A stretch of 46,280 nucleotides of DNA from Acanthaster planci (taxonomy: Eukaryota > Echinodermata > Asteroidea > Valvatida > Acanthasteridae), in assembly GCF_001949145.1 (NCBI RefSeq), contig NW_019091393.1, positions 1 through 46,280 of the forward strand, written 5' to 3'. Made by a program: the position numbers and the translations under genes. Below the pieces are notes generated by a model. The model saw only the letters and a program-made list of their open reading frames with translations. It did no database searches and was not told where the DNA came from. Shown in pieces: positions 1 through 12,200 of this stretch (positions are counted from its first letter, which is position 1; each line of letters starts with the position of its first letter).

Positions 1-446
1 TTGAAAATGAATTTATTATTGTTGTTTTGAATTCATTTGGTTGTCAGGATGGTTATGAACGCAGAATGACAAATACTGTGAAATCTTGAATAATTAAAAC
101 ATCAAATTACAGAATTGCTCCATTATAGGCCTGAGGCATAAAATTGAACGTTTTCGTTCAATTCTAACAGTATCATTGGATGTGGACGCAATTTAAATGG
201 TTGAAAAAGGCCTTTAAAATTGATGAGGGCGCTCTAACATGCCTCTGCTCAGAGCTGTAGAGTGTTGTGCCAGTTTCAGACTTGGGAACCAAAATGGAGG
301 TTCATTATGTGTGCTGTCCAGTATGCAAATATTGTATGCTAATTGTCCATGTGCACTGATGTATTATTCACCATTTTGGTTCCAACAATTGAAACACTCA
401 CATCGAAGCTCTCTCTTTGAACAACTTTTTCAGATTTGAAACTCAC
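1..446. other. Intron sequence, no feature seen
   Basis: This lies beyond the donor of exon 447-595. I searched the minus strand for the next D2 exon (GxGRSG motif) and did not find it. It appears to be the start of an intron continuing past the left edge. Confidence 0.6.
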
Positions 447-3226
447 ATGCAGTGAACCACGATGGGCGGTTTCTCCTCATGCCACTGTTGAGTTAGTTCC
501 ATGAGAGTCAGAATTCCTTGTCGGGAGCTGGGAACCTGTTGATCTGCTGGCCAGTCTTGACATTGGAACTGGCAGACAGTCCGAGCGGGCACAGACTGAA
601 AAGCGTGCGACAAATTACCAACTGATAAAAATCCCTGCATATTTATATGGAGCCTAAACTAAACTGTCTTTGCAATGCCAAGCTTCATTTGGTAGTACAG
701 CAATAGAAGCATATTGGCTACAGGTTTCGTACTTGAAATACTTAACCCAAACGTCAGTTATACAAATAACAAGCCTTAATTTGGCGCCGTGACTTAACTG
801 ATCAACGGAAATTGCCATTCAACAGTACTTTACTTGCTAAATGTTATGTTCTTGTTTGTGTCAGAAAATATCACCCGGTTGAATAACACTGTCTTGTTTC
901 CTGTATGGTTGTAAACACACTTTCCTAGAGCTAACCGATCGCTATCATCTTGGCAGCTTAAAAATAAACTCTTAATGACCTATAAAAACTTACCTTTACA
1001 TTCTTGTTCGTCAGACTGAAGGTGTGCACAATTACGCCCTTGCTCGTGGTAGTCTGTAACAGCTCCACAACCAGCGGTCCGAACTCGACAGGTCCCTCTT
1101 CTGGCCAGTAACGAGCCATGCTCTGTTTAGGACGGAAGGCGGTATATTTAGGTTTAATACTGACGAAAAGTGTTCAGTTCGTTTTGCTTAGAGTGCACAT
1201 GAAACGGTCGGCTCGTTGGGTGTTTCATCAGTTAAGGCTAGGGCAGCGTTACCTTGTTCATTATGTTAGTAAAGCCACCTCACCGTGCATATCTTTCCAC
1301 ATGTACGTTTTTGAGTGCGATTCGAGTCCGTATATGCATAAGCTGCAGAGAGTGTTGATTGAAACTGAAAAGCGAAAAACGGACCACAAAAATAACGAAA
1401 TTACAACAGAACGGAAAGGTTCCATAATTCAATTTCTCAAACTATTGCACAGAAACATGATTATTGATTTTTTTTAAAATGACTAGAATCAGTTTGTTTG
1501 TACAGGTTCCGTGCAGAAAGAAGTGTCCTTTCAGGTCAGACCTACCAACCTGGCCTTACTCCTTCCTGGGGTCAGGCATTACCACACAATAGATTAAAAG
1601 GTACTTAAATGAGCCTTCAGTTCATTTAAATTTTTAATCTATTACATGGTAATGCCTGACCTCAAGAAGGAGTACGGCATGTTGGATGGTCTGTATATCA
1701 GAGAAAACACACATCGTTGGAAAACATTGTCAGGACTGTGAGTTAAAAAGTTCACCTTGTCCTCTTCATCTAGAGGGTTCAACATGACAATACAGGTCGA
1801 TTTCTGGTCGTACACCAGGCGCCATATGTCAGCCACGGTGTTAGGCATTGGCATTTGGGCTCCAATGTACCTGTCCTTCTTACGGTAACCCTGAAAAAAA
1901 AAATCATCACACATAAATACTGTACTCTAAAAACTTACCTGATGTGTCGATCCCTGCATGCAAAATCACTCGAGCCACTAGACTAGGCAGGAACACGACG
2001 TGGCTCATGCTAATGTTGGAATGCCATGGCCATGATCATTATTAGCAGCATAAACAGGTAACCAGTGTCACTGTAATCTGCAAGTACTGCATTTATTCAC
2101 CACACGATCCGAAACCCACTACTGTTAATAAATGAGGCATATGCAGCAAAATGCCAGAGCAGCAAGAGTGCCGGTAATGCATTATAATAGGCACCTAGAT
2201 TACGCAGCCGTTTCAGCAGCGTTATGCACGATCGTAGCCATATAAGAACAAAAAGGAGCTTCATCGAGCTGTTGTGGGTAAACGAAAGGATTAATTAAGA
2301 ATATTCGTGGTATGAATTTCGCAATTTGTCCCCCATTCGAAGAGAACAGTTTTGACAAGTTCTTTCTCCCGCAAATTCTTTGCTGTGAGGTCTGTTTCAT
2401 TCAAGGAAAATACACTCACTCGGACAAGCTAATAACGCGGAGACATATGACATAATACGAGAATAGATTACCTCCAGGTTCCACACGTTGGCGTTTTGTT
2501 TTAAAAAGCCTCATTAAGTAAAAGCGTTGTATAGTCTAATCAGGTGAATTACACGATAAACTGATCACAAAGTAATGAATTAGGATAAATGAGAGAGGCT
2601 TCCTAAACATACCGGTAAAAACCTGGCGTTGATGTAATTGGTGTCGCCTTCCTGTGTGTTGGTGTTCAGGAATGGTCTCGAACGATCGGCTGTGTTGCGT
2701 TAATCAAAATAATAACATTCAATAATTGCACAATTTCAGCTATACAAGACCAGAAATTATTAATTGCTAGGGAAAACATTGATTATATAGTTTTCCATGT
2801 TCTCGCATCAGGACGAATGAATCACTTCAACTTTTAATGTGTGCCCCCTAATATAAGCGGAAGCACTACACACCTAAACAGTCGTTCTTACTAGGAATAT
2901 TTTTAAAGTGCAAATCCTTGTGTATACTGAAGTTTGTTAAGATAGGCTGATATTAACTGAATGTAACCGCATACAAAGAGTCGTATGTGGCAAAAATTGC
3001 TGTATGTATGTAAAGATTCTTGTTCAATGAGAACTAAAAAGGAACACGTATAGCTACTTTATGTAATGTGATTCACTTTGCGTGAAATACCGTGCGTATT
3101 TATTAATGTACAGTCATGTCACTCACTGGGAATGAAATCAGGGTACCGGTTCTTGTCAACATTTTCAGGAAGTTGTCCCGCCTTACTGCTATCACTGCCA
3201 CGACTAACTCGTAGTTTACTCAAGGC
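447..3226 (-). other. RPTP D1-D2 linker and phosphatase domain D2 (partial, probably inactive)
   Basis: Exons 3127-3226, 2613-2689, 1756-1890, 994-1122 and 447-595. Motifs: [73 protein letters not shown] and IVVHC. The residue aligned with the WPD general acid is Ala (W-P-A), a change common in second domains. The exon ends in phase 2 just after His-Cys at a GTGAGT donor, so the P-loop and the C-terminus are outside the window. Nothing downstream was found in 1-446. Confidence 0.9.
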
Positions 3227-6200
3227 CTGACACAAACGATTCAAAAGTTAGAATCAGTCATTATCATGCACTGTTGCAAAAAATACTCTACCGCAGTTTT
3301 AATCTGGTATTTGATCTTGAGAATCTTTTTAAAAAATGTGTTAAAGTTTTTACAGCGTCATTTCATATTTGGATAATAACCAGCTGTTTGGAGAAATATA
3401 ACGGCAGTTTACTGGTATTTGTTCAATTTGAACGAACACACAAGTGGCAGTCATGCAATGGACATTTGCTTAAGTGTGACGTGCGAATACATTCTTGGGC
3501 GCTTGACCAACCAAAAGTTTGTCCGTGTTAATTTTCACCTCAAATTGTTTCTCCATTCCGGTTTCCTTGTTGCCCGCTTCCGTTTTCTTCAGGGCGGTCA
3601 GCTGTCGACGGAAGGTTGTCATATCGTAAGTGGTCTCACCAGTCAGGGTGGCCGCGAGAAGAGCGTCGAATACAAATTTGTATTGCTCCTAAACAGGCGA
3701 GAAAGGTGGATTTCGATTGGCAGATATAAGAAAAAATAGGCCGACCTGGGTTTGAATCGAATAGCTTGTTTTTAGTGACAGTTTTTTCGAGGTCTGAGCT
3801 GGAAGAAACTTGGCGGAGCATTACTTGTATTGTACGACCTCATTATGATGGACTAAAATAAAATAAATAAACGTGCTTTCTTTAGTTGTGTTGTTACCGT
3901 TACAGTTGTCACTGCTTTTTCTGTTTTCTCTTTTGCAAGTCGCCCCTCGAAGTATCAAATCCCGTTGTATGTAAGTACTTTAAGTCACTAAGTGAAGAAA
4001 AATGGAACAGACAATACTGAAGTCCAAAACTATCTTGATAACATCAAGAACTATCAGACTCGGGACTTACCGGAGTCTGCACCATCATGATGCGCTTTTG
4101 TCGCATGCGATAGATGAAGCCGAGAACATCCACCTGCCCCTCTTGGTTCATCTGTTCCAGCATGGAGTCTAGGCAGATGTACGTCCCCGTACGGCCCACA
4201 CCAGCACTGGAAACAATTTAGAGTAGAGACGCAAAACGTGGAAAATATTAGTGTATTAGAAAGTGCTATGGTGGCTACGAGAGCTGTCGTGAACAGTCAT
4301 GCCGACTTTTGACACTTTTCTGATGAAAAATTCTTAATTTATTAATTTGTTATTTGTCTCAAGAAGGCTCTTCAGGGATATGCACTCATACCTGCAGTGT
4401 ATCAGTGTCCGTCCGTCGTTGCGTTCAGTGTTCACTACTCGCCGGAAGTTGAGCAAAGGTGCTGGGTACTCGGGAGGTTTCATGTCCGGCCACGTGGTGT
4501 AGTGAAACTGCTTCACCAGACGACAGTCTTCCTTATTGTCAATCTGCAGGTGGTCAGTTAAACATCATGGCAATGAGGCGTCCTAGCTGACATCTCGTAC
4601 ATCAATCGATTGGTTCTGAATCTAAGTAGTTCTTACCTGGGTTATTTTGAATTCGCGAATCGTATAGTCAAGGAAGACCTGTTCATTGATGATCGTCACT
4701 GTGACGTTAGCGTAAGTGGTGGCTTCGCCATCCGGCCAGTACTGCAAGCACTTTACCTATTACAACAAACGTTTGATTAGATTTGAACAAAAAAGGGTCT
4801 CAACCTATTTATTGTAAGCATTGGTACTCGATCATTACCTCCGTTGATCCAATGCCGTTGCTTTGATTTGATTTTACTTTCTTTCTATGACTTCCTGTCA
4901 ACATGACTATGGCACTTCTTCAAAAACCATAGTTGTTACACTATTAGGTTACAACTAAATAATGTAAAAATCCGATCAGGTTAGGTTACAACTAAGTAAT
5001 GTAAAAATCTGATCAGACGGCCTGTTGTGGCTTAAATGGAAAAGTGTAATGGAGCGTTGAAATGTTGGTCCAATGTCTAACATTGCTACATTCAAGCAGA
5101 GAATCTGAACAGCATTTGAGAGGTTTACAAAGAATTCCTGGCTGTTGATAAAGTGGCCATGATCGGGTAATTATAAATCCATTTCGCCCACCTGTAGGGT
5201 AATATGAAGGAAGACCTTTTCGAAACAAATTAACGCACGTGGTGCCCAACAGGATGGAGATAATAACAAACCACACTGCCAGAACTGAAACAGACGGAAG
5301 ACAGATGTACCTACCTTTCCGTTTTCCACGGGATTTGTCAGCATCACAATCTTATCCACGTTCAACTGCCACACCATCCGCCAAATATCATTTAAAGATG
5401 CTTTGTTGGGTCCTAACAAACAACGAAAAATGGTATTTTCGATTACATTTTGAGGCAAGAATTTAATTAAATTCATGTTATTTACTATCGGCTCTAGGGT
5501 TGCTTTCGACTTAAGAACTTGATAAATCACCTACCTTGACTTGCAATGTACTTGTCCATTTCGTCATATCCCTGTAAGATTAAACTATGGATAATTACTT
5601 TGGCAAAAGCAAGAGCACAAATAACGGTGCTGTATTCTAAGCCATTATATAACTTTCCTGCAAGAACTATTCCATCCCAAGTCAGCATGTCAGAATCCAA
5701 AGTCAAAAGATATTCAAATGAACTGTGACAAAAGCATCCGTGTCATTGTTCAGCCAGGTCTTGCTCCTGGACTTGTGAGAGACTCCACTACAGTTCTGTC
5801 AACATTTGAGTGGATACGTACGCGTGTGTCCCTAGTCTCGTTATAGCAAACTGAAAAAGCAACTTACATCTATGTAGCAAGCATTTATGTAATCCGAGTG
5901 AGGATCGCCCTCCACGGGTGTTAGTACAACACGAGAATGGTCATCTATGTAGAAAGAAACCGATATCAATGGTCAGTATTTTTGGTGGCATTTTACTCGC
6001 CTCATTTCTAATCACGAAAACTTCGCAAGCAAATGAACTATACCAACTGCTGATTAACCTCACTTAAACGTCTCAATCGATGCCACGGTTTGGAGTACAG
6101 ACGAATGAACTTCCGGTGATCAAAACAAGGATACTTATCCTATCCATACTCATTACTCATTATACGCAGGCCAACTGGGCGTGCAGTGTAGCGTGATTAA

Positions 6201-9200
6201 GACACGTAAGTGAAGGAAGAGCTTCAAGTATGGGGGGCTGGTTATGTTCCGTTTCTGTTCATTAGGGAGCTCTATCGTAAGGTTTCCGAAAGGGCCCAGT
6301 TTAGGCTATGTAAAAGAAAGGGATGAACGTACATGCTATGACGTTTGCAAAGCGATTCTTCTGTTTGTTTTCAGGTTTCCTCGCAACAGTCCAGGTGTGT
6401 AACTGACCATCTGGAAGAGTCTAAAACACATAGTTTCAGGTTGACTTCCACAGTTCTAAGCTAAAATCTCCTCTGCAGATATTTAGAATAGGGGTTTTTC
6501 AATCCTCACCATAAAACTCCAAAAGAGACGTGTAGAGATGTCCATGTGTCCCTGCATATGGAGAGCTCTACTGAATGTCTTAAATCATGGGATTAAAGGG
6601 TTACTTTGACAGTTTTTATCTTACTGCATTTTTTTTTATTTTGCCATTGCATATCAAACATGTACGAGACACAGTTTCACCTCTTCATGCCAGGACTGAA
6701 TCTCCTTTTCAGGGGATTTTGACTTAGTTTCCTCACTACAAAGCAACACTGATAGTTCACCATAACGAAAGACAAAATTTTACAATTATGGCCAATGTTT
6801 CAATATCAACTTTGGCTGCCCCATCCTTGAATAATACTGGCGATTCACAATAGTGCGCCTCCAAGAGTTTACAGTGCGTTCACCAATCACAACACGCGAA
6901 ATCTGTCGACCCTTTCCAAACGCGCATTGGGACGACAGATTGCGCATTGTGATTGGTCAACGCGTTGCAAACTCTTGGAGGTGCACTATTGTGAATCGTC
7001 CCTATTAGTAATAGTATTTAATTAATAGTATTAATAATATTTACCTATTTTATAAGAAAGATACATTTTAACTTGATATGCTTCATAAAGTAAATTTTTA
7101 ACCAATAATTGTCTTTAATATCACAAACGGCTGATGCAGTGTGCGATGGGCATTTTTCCAGGGTTTGTTTTACAATGGACATACACGTGCGTTTCTTCAA
7201 GTGAGTCAGGCACCGGGGTCTTTACCTTATAATCCGCCTTAAATGCTTTTCCCCCAGCCGATTCCTTCATCGTTATGTAGTCAGCCAACTCGTCGATACT
7301 GACAGGGGGCGGCTGGTGGAATGGCGGCTGTTGGGGTGGGGAAGGCTCCGGCTCAGGTGTCTCTGATCGTGGTGTTTCTGAAGGTATAGGTGGTCTGCTT
7401 GGATGCCGGTCATTGGGATCGTCGTAGGCATTCGAGGAGATTCCCGCCACTTCTCCTAAACCATAACAAAAATTCATTATTCCAACTAGCAAATTTACCT
7501 AAGAGTTAAATTCATTAGCTTTCTGGGCACACATAGTTCAAAAGCGAACATTCTCTTCTCGCTGCGGAATATTTGTGTGATTGAGGATACACACACCCAG
7601 GACGATTCGTTAATTGGATATAGGCCTATAGAGAAATAAAACAAGGTGAAATAGAGACTTCATTAAATTAACACCCATCTTTATTTTCAAATGAACAAAG
7701 TTGTTCTACTGGGTAAACTTGATGCTTTGTGAACAGATTACTCGAAAGGTGTATAAAAACAAAGCTACATACCTAGGGTGCCGTTTTGTGTTTTCTGTTG
7801 TAGTGGGTAGTCTGGAGAGGGTGTTAATACGCCGTTATAGGGAGCGCGTTTCCGGATTTTGGTTCTTCTGCTAAATAAAAATACATTGAAGCGATGTTGA
7901 AAGTTGAATTTAAAAAAATTACAAACGATTTGTCGTGAGATTTCAGCACTAGCAATTACCTCTTGTAAGCAACACCTATGACAGCGGCGACGACGACTAG
8001 GACCAAGACGACCAACCCTGCCGCAAGTCCTGCCGACGAACTGCCACTCTGCGGCGAGACTGTGACAAAATCGGTGAAAAGTTATCACACGAAATTGGAG
8101 AGACTTCTTTACAACTCTTTACCTTCACCTTTCACGCATATTTGCTGGTGCAATTCAACATTTGAAGAGTCTGCCTTGTTCGCATACCATCGTTCAAGAT
8201 GGAAGTTGCTAACGCATTAAGTTTGTTTTTGCTAAAAAGGGAGCAAATATCAACTCTGGCTGTAATGATCGTTTAAATAATACAAGAATAGGTGGAAATG
8301 AAACAATGTTTTCAATTTGATCTAAATATAAATGAACTGTGTTTGTGGGAAAGTAGAAACAGAAGGAGCCTATTTGTGTAAATTTACCTGATACTCTTAA
8401 GGGCGCTGAAAATGTCACCGAGGCCACCTGTAAGAAGGAAATATTACTGATGAATTGACAGAGAAAGACAAATATACAAAAAGCTATAATATACTCTGAA
8501 AATTCGGAAAAAGTGTGCGCTCAGATCAGGGAAGAATATTTGTCATTTCACTCGATAGTTTGATTAACGTCGGCCTTTCAAAGATAGTCACATTACATTA
8601 CTTTGTTTGATTTGGGTGAGAACAAAATGCTTGCAATCAAAGTGCAGCTACTATCATCTCCAAATATTACGAAGGAGAACAGGTGTTTGTTTTGGGCAAA
8701 TGATATCTATAATTCAAAACTGCTCCTTATCAAGTTCAGCTTCAAAACAGAGAACTGCTGTTTTCAAACAAGTGTAATATGTTATCTTGTATTTGAGGCA
8801 AGGAGACGATTGTGCATTCAGAGCATCTCTGGTCTTGCACTTCCAAGTGACATTTTTTTTTTATTTTCAAGAATTTCCTACCGTCTGGTTTCCCCTTGTG
8901 ACAGAGCCCACGCGAATGTCGTAGACATCGTTTGTCCGCAGTGGTGCGTTCAAGTAATCCCCGTAAACTTTGGAATCGCCAACGACGAAAGAGCCAGACA
9001 TCATTCCCTTTGTGAGTTCAGCCGCAATGTAATCATCCGGAGAATCGTCGACATGCCTCGGAATTAAGGCGTCCCTCCTCGTCATTTGGGAAGACTTCTT
9101 CACTTCGACAATGTAAGATCTAAGTAATGTGTAATTTAAGGACCAATGTTTACTGTGTGAGATCAAACGCTGTCACATGTATGTTAGAGGATCTGGTGCA

Positions 9201-12200
9201 CTTATATTGAAAGTAAGTCAGGTGTTGTAGGCAATCAAATAAAAAACTGCGTAAATTCATTCACTTTCTTACATTATGACATGGTAATTAACTTGTAAAT
9301 AAATGAGGCACCAAAATGTCGCAAACTATAAATGTCAACATTATACTCCTTGAGCATAAGTACTTCCTCATCGATTGAAAAGAGCCGCGTTAGTCGGGAG
9401 TGTTCAATTTGTTGGTAGCGATGCAACCGTGCACGCATGCTTTTCCTAGTCGTTCGTGAACCAGTGAAGTTCAGTTCTGACCAAGGGAGTCTCTGTTGCT
9501 GAGACAATAGCGCCTCTCTTAGTTCATCTCGGGGTCCATAGTGTTTTTTTTTCTAATTTCCACCAATATTCGTTGTTCATTTTTCCTAATTTGCTATGTA
9601 TACCTAGTATTTACTAGTTTATTCTTAATGCTTTTCAGTTTTGTATTGATTTCTGTTTTGATTCTTACTCAACATAGGTGTCTCTTCGAGGGATGGCCGA
9701 CGCTAGGTCAATCGTCACCGTGCTTTCCGTGGTCTTGCTGTCAAATATCACTGGCATCGACGGTGCAGGAGGTTCTAAATACACATCCCAAAGGTAACAT
9801 TTGAATCATCTCGTGTCGAAACTTTCGAAAGTGTTTGAGTTATACATTGAACAATGAATCTCACCTTGCTGAGGTAATGTGTACGCCAATAACGCGTCCG
9901 GATTTCCAGCGAATCGGTGATTCTTTGCCAAAACCCGGAACTCGTATTTTGTGCCAGGCTCGAGGCCGTCTCTTGTAAAAGGTGAACTGTCGGCTTCACT
10001 TTGCACGTACTCGACCTCTGGGGTGAAATCTGGTTGATACGGTTTCTCCAGGGCCCTGTACTCCACCTTTACAAATTAGCCAGAGTGTGTTTAGAAGATT
10101 TTATCCAGAAATAAAAACTTCAGCTGCCAAACATTGCATCAGTTCTTTCGCCAAGTCTTTTGGGAGGATTCCTTGAGTTCATTTTTATACTTTTGGCGTC
10201 TTTTAACAACGCGGGTGACTTTGCAAACAGCAGTAACAAACATGTAAGTGAGCTGAGAGACAATTCTAAACGAAAACAGAACAAGATTTTACTGAGGTAA
10301 ACATTTCATAGGCCACCAAGCCTCAATCATGAGAAATGAAATTGCATCATCGTAGTAATGGCTCTCCAGTGGTCTTGCATCCGCCCTGTTATAATGTTAT
10401 ATTACTTTCTCGAAAAAGAGTGAACCCTTGAGACCATATAGTGGTATCGTAAACGTCCATTTGCAGCTGAATTTGATGAGACATGAGACATTTTATCAAG
10501 CATCACCATAATTTGAAAGAAACTCGCTACGTGTGACAATTTCTGTATACAGTGCATGTCGGCATGTCATACGTACGGAATATCGAACATTTGGTCCATT
10601 GATAACCAGTGGTGGGTCCCAGTGCAAGGTTAGCGACTCTTCTGTTGCATCTGACAGACGGAAATTGCGAATGGGTCCAGGAACTGATAAGAAAACAAAG
10701 CGAGTGTGTTAAAGGACAGTTACAGGTAACATCCCCTGCTCCACGGACAACTACAGCCAGAATTTGTGCCTTTTTTAAACTCAGTGTTAGATTGTAAAAG
10801 CACAGAGTTGACACAAAGAGTGAGTTTTATGCATGTTGCTGTATGCTTGTAAACACTCTACCACAATATGAAACAACCCGTTTTCTTAAATGCTACGAAA
10901 GAGTGGTTTTGCTTTTTTGTTAATTCGGTCTTTTAAAGAGTTCTTCGATTTTCGCAAATCACATAGGCCGAGCTCATCGGTTATGGACAATTAATTATTT
11001 CAGCTCAACACAGAGTCAAGAGGCTTCCATAAATAACAGTCAGTAGGCCTTCGGAATATAATGAACCGACTTTACTTCGTGTGGCTGCCATCTTATTGCT
11101 CAATACGGGCAATTCACAATAGTGCGCCTCCAAGAGTTTGCAACGCGTTGGCCAATAACAACGCGCAAAATTTGCCGACCCTTTCCAAACGTGCATTTGG
11201 TCGACAGATTTGGCGCGTCATGATCGGCCAACGCGTTTTAACTTTTGGAGGCGCACTGTAGTGAATCGCCCGTATTGGGATTCGGGTTTGATTTCCTTCG
11301 AATCTGACCTACCTCCTACAACAATCTCGGTGACAACTTCACTCCACGGACCTGCACCTACTGAGGTCTTTGCCCGCACCTGTCGAAGAATGGAAACGAA
11401 TTTCGTGATGCACCGCTGGTTTTCCTTTCGAACTATAAACACGGTTAAAACACTTCGGATTTCGAGAAATGCGGCTTTAAATTAATAATGTTTCCTGTAA
11501 AAGATAACCCTGATAGCTGGGTTCATAATGAGACTTTTTTCTTATTATTCGCATGAATATCGACTGTAATATCAATAGCAGAATCCTCGTTTTGAAAAAC
11601 TGAAAAGCGTTTTGTATTAATCTTTTATATCATCGCTTATGTCGTAAAAATAAACAATACGTTATAACCAGGCAAAAACACAAAAAAATATATTTACCTG
11701 CATGGAGTATGTCACATTTATTTCAAGGCTGCCTAATTCGTAAAATAAATTCGATGTGCCTATGTTTGTCTCCTCCATCCGGGTTGAATCTCGCTCGTTC
11801 GCCAGTAGGCAATATCATAGTTGGTGATGACCCCGTGTGGGGGTTCAGGCTCCGCCCACTCTACCGTGATGGAGTCCTCATCAGCGCCCCTAACGGCGAA
11901 AGCCCGTGGGGCCGTTGGCTCTGTAGACATGACATTATATCAACGACGCAGTAACAATGATTTCTGAAAGAGCTTATCATTTGGAACTGAATAGTCATCG
12001 TCAGTCACGCAGTTCGACTATATAAAGTCTTCTCTAGCCCTAGCCCAAGCCCTTGCAAGGAATTTTCCGTCCGTATGCTTTGTAACTTGTTTTTAGCGAA
12101 GTTTATATCCGAAAGTTCTTCGGTTCTCAATTGTCGTCTAAAATTCCCAAAGGTTAATCCCAAATTGCCAAAAGTCTGAAAGTTCTTTAACAAATTTCCA

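Noticed and set aside
9274-9507. A 77-codon open frame on the minus strand inside an RPTP intron.
   Set aside because: It does not join neighbouring exons in phase and shows no family motif.
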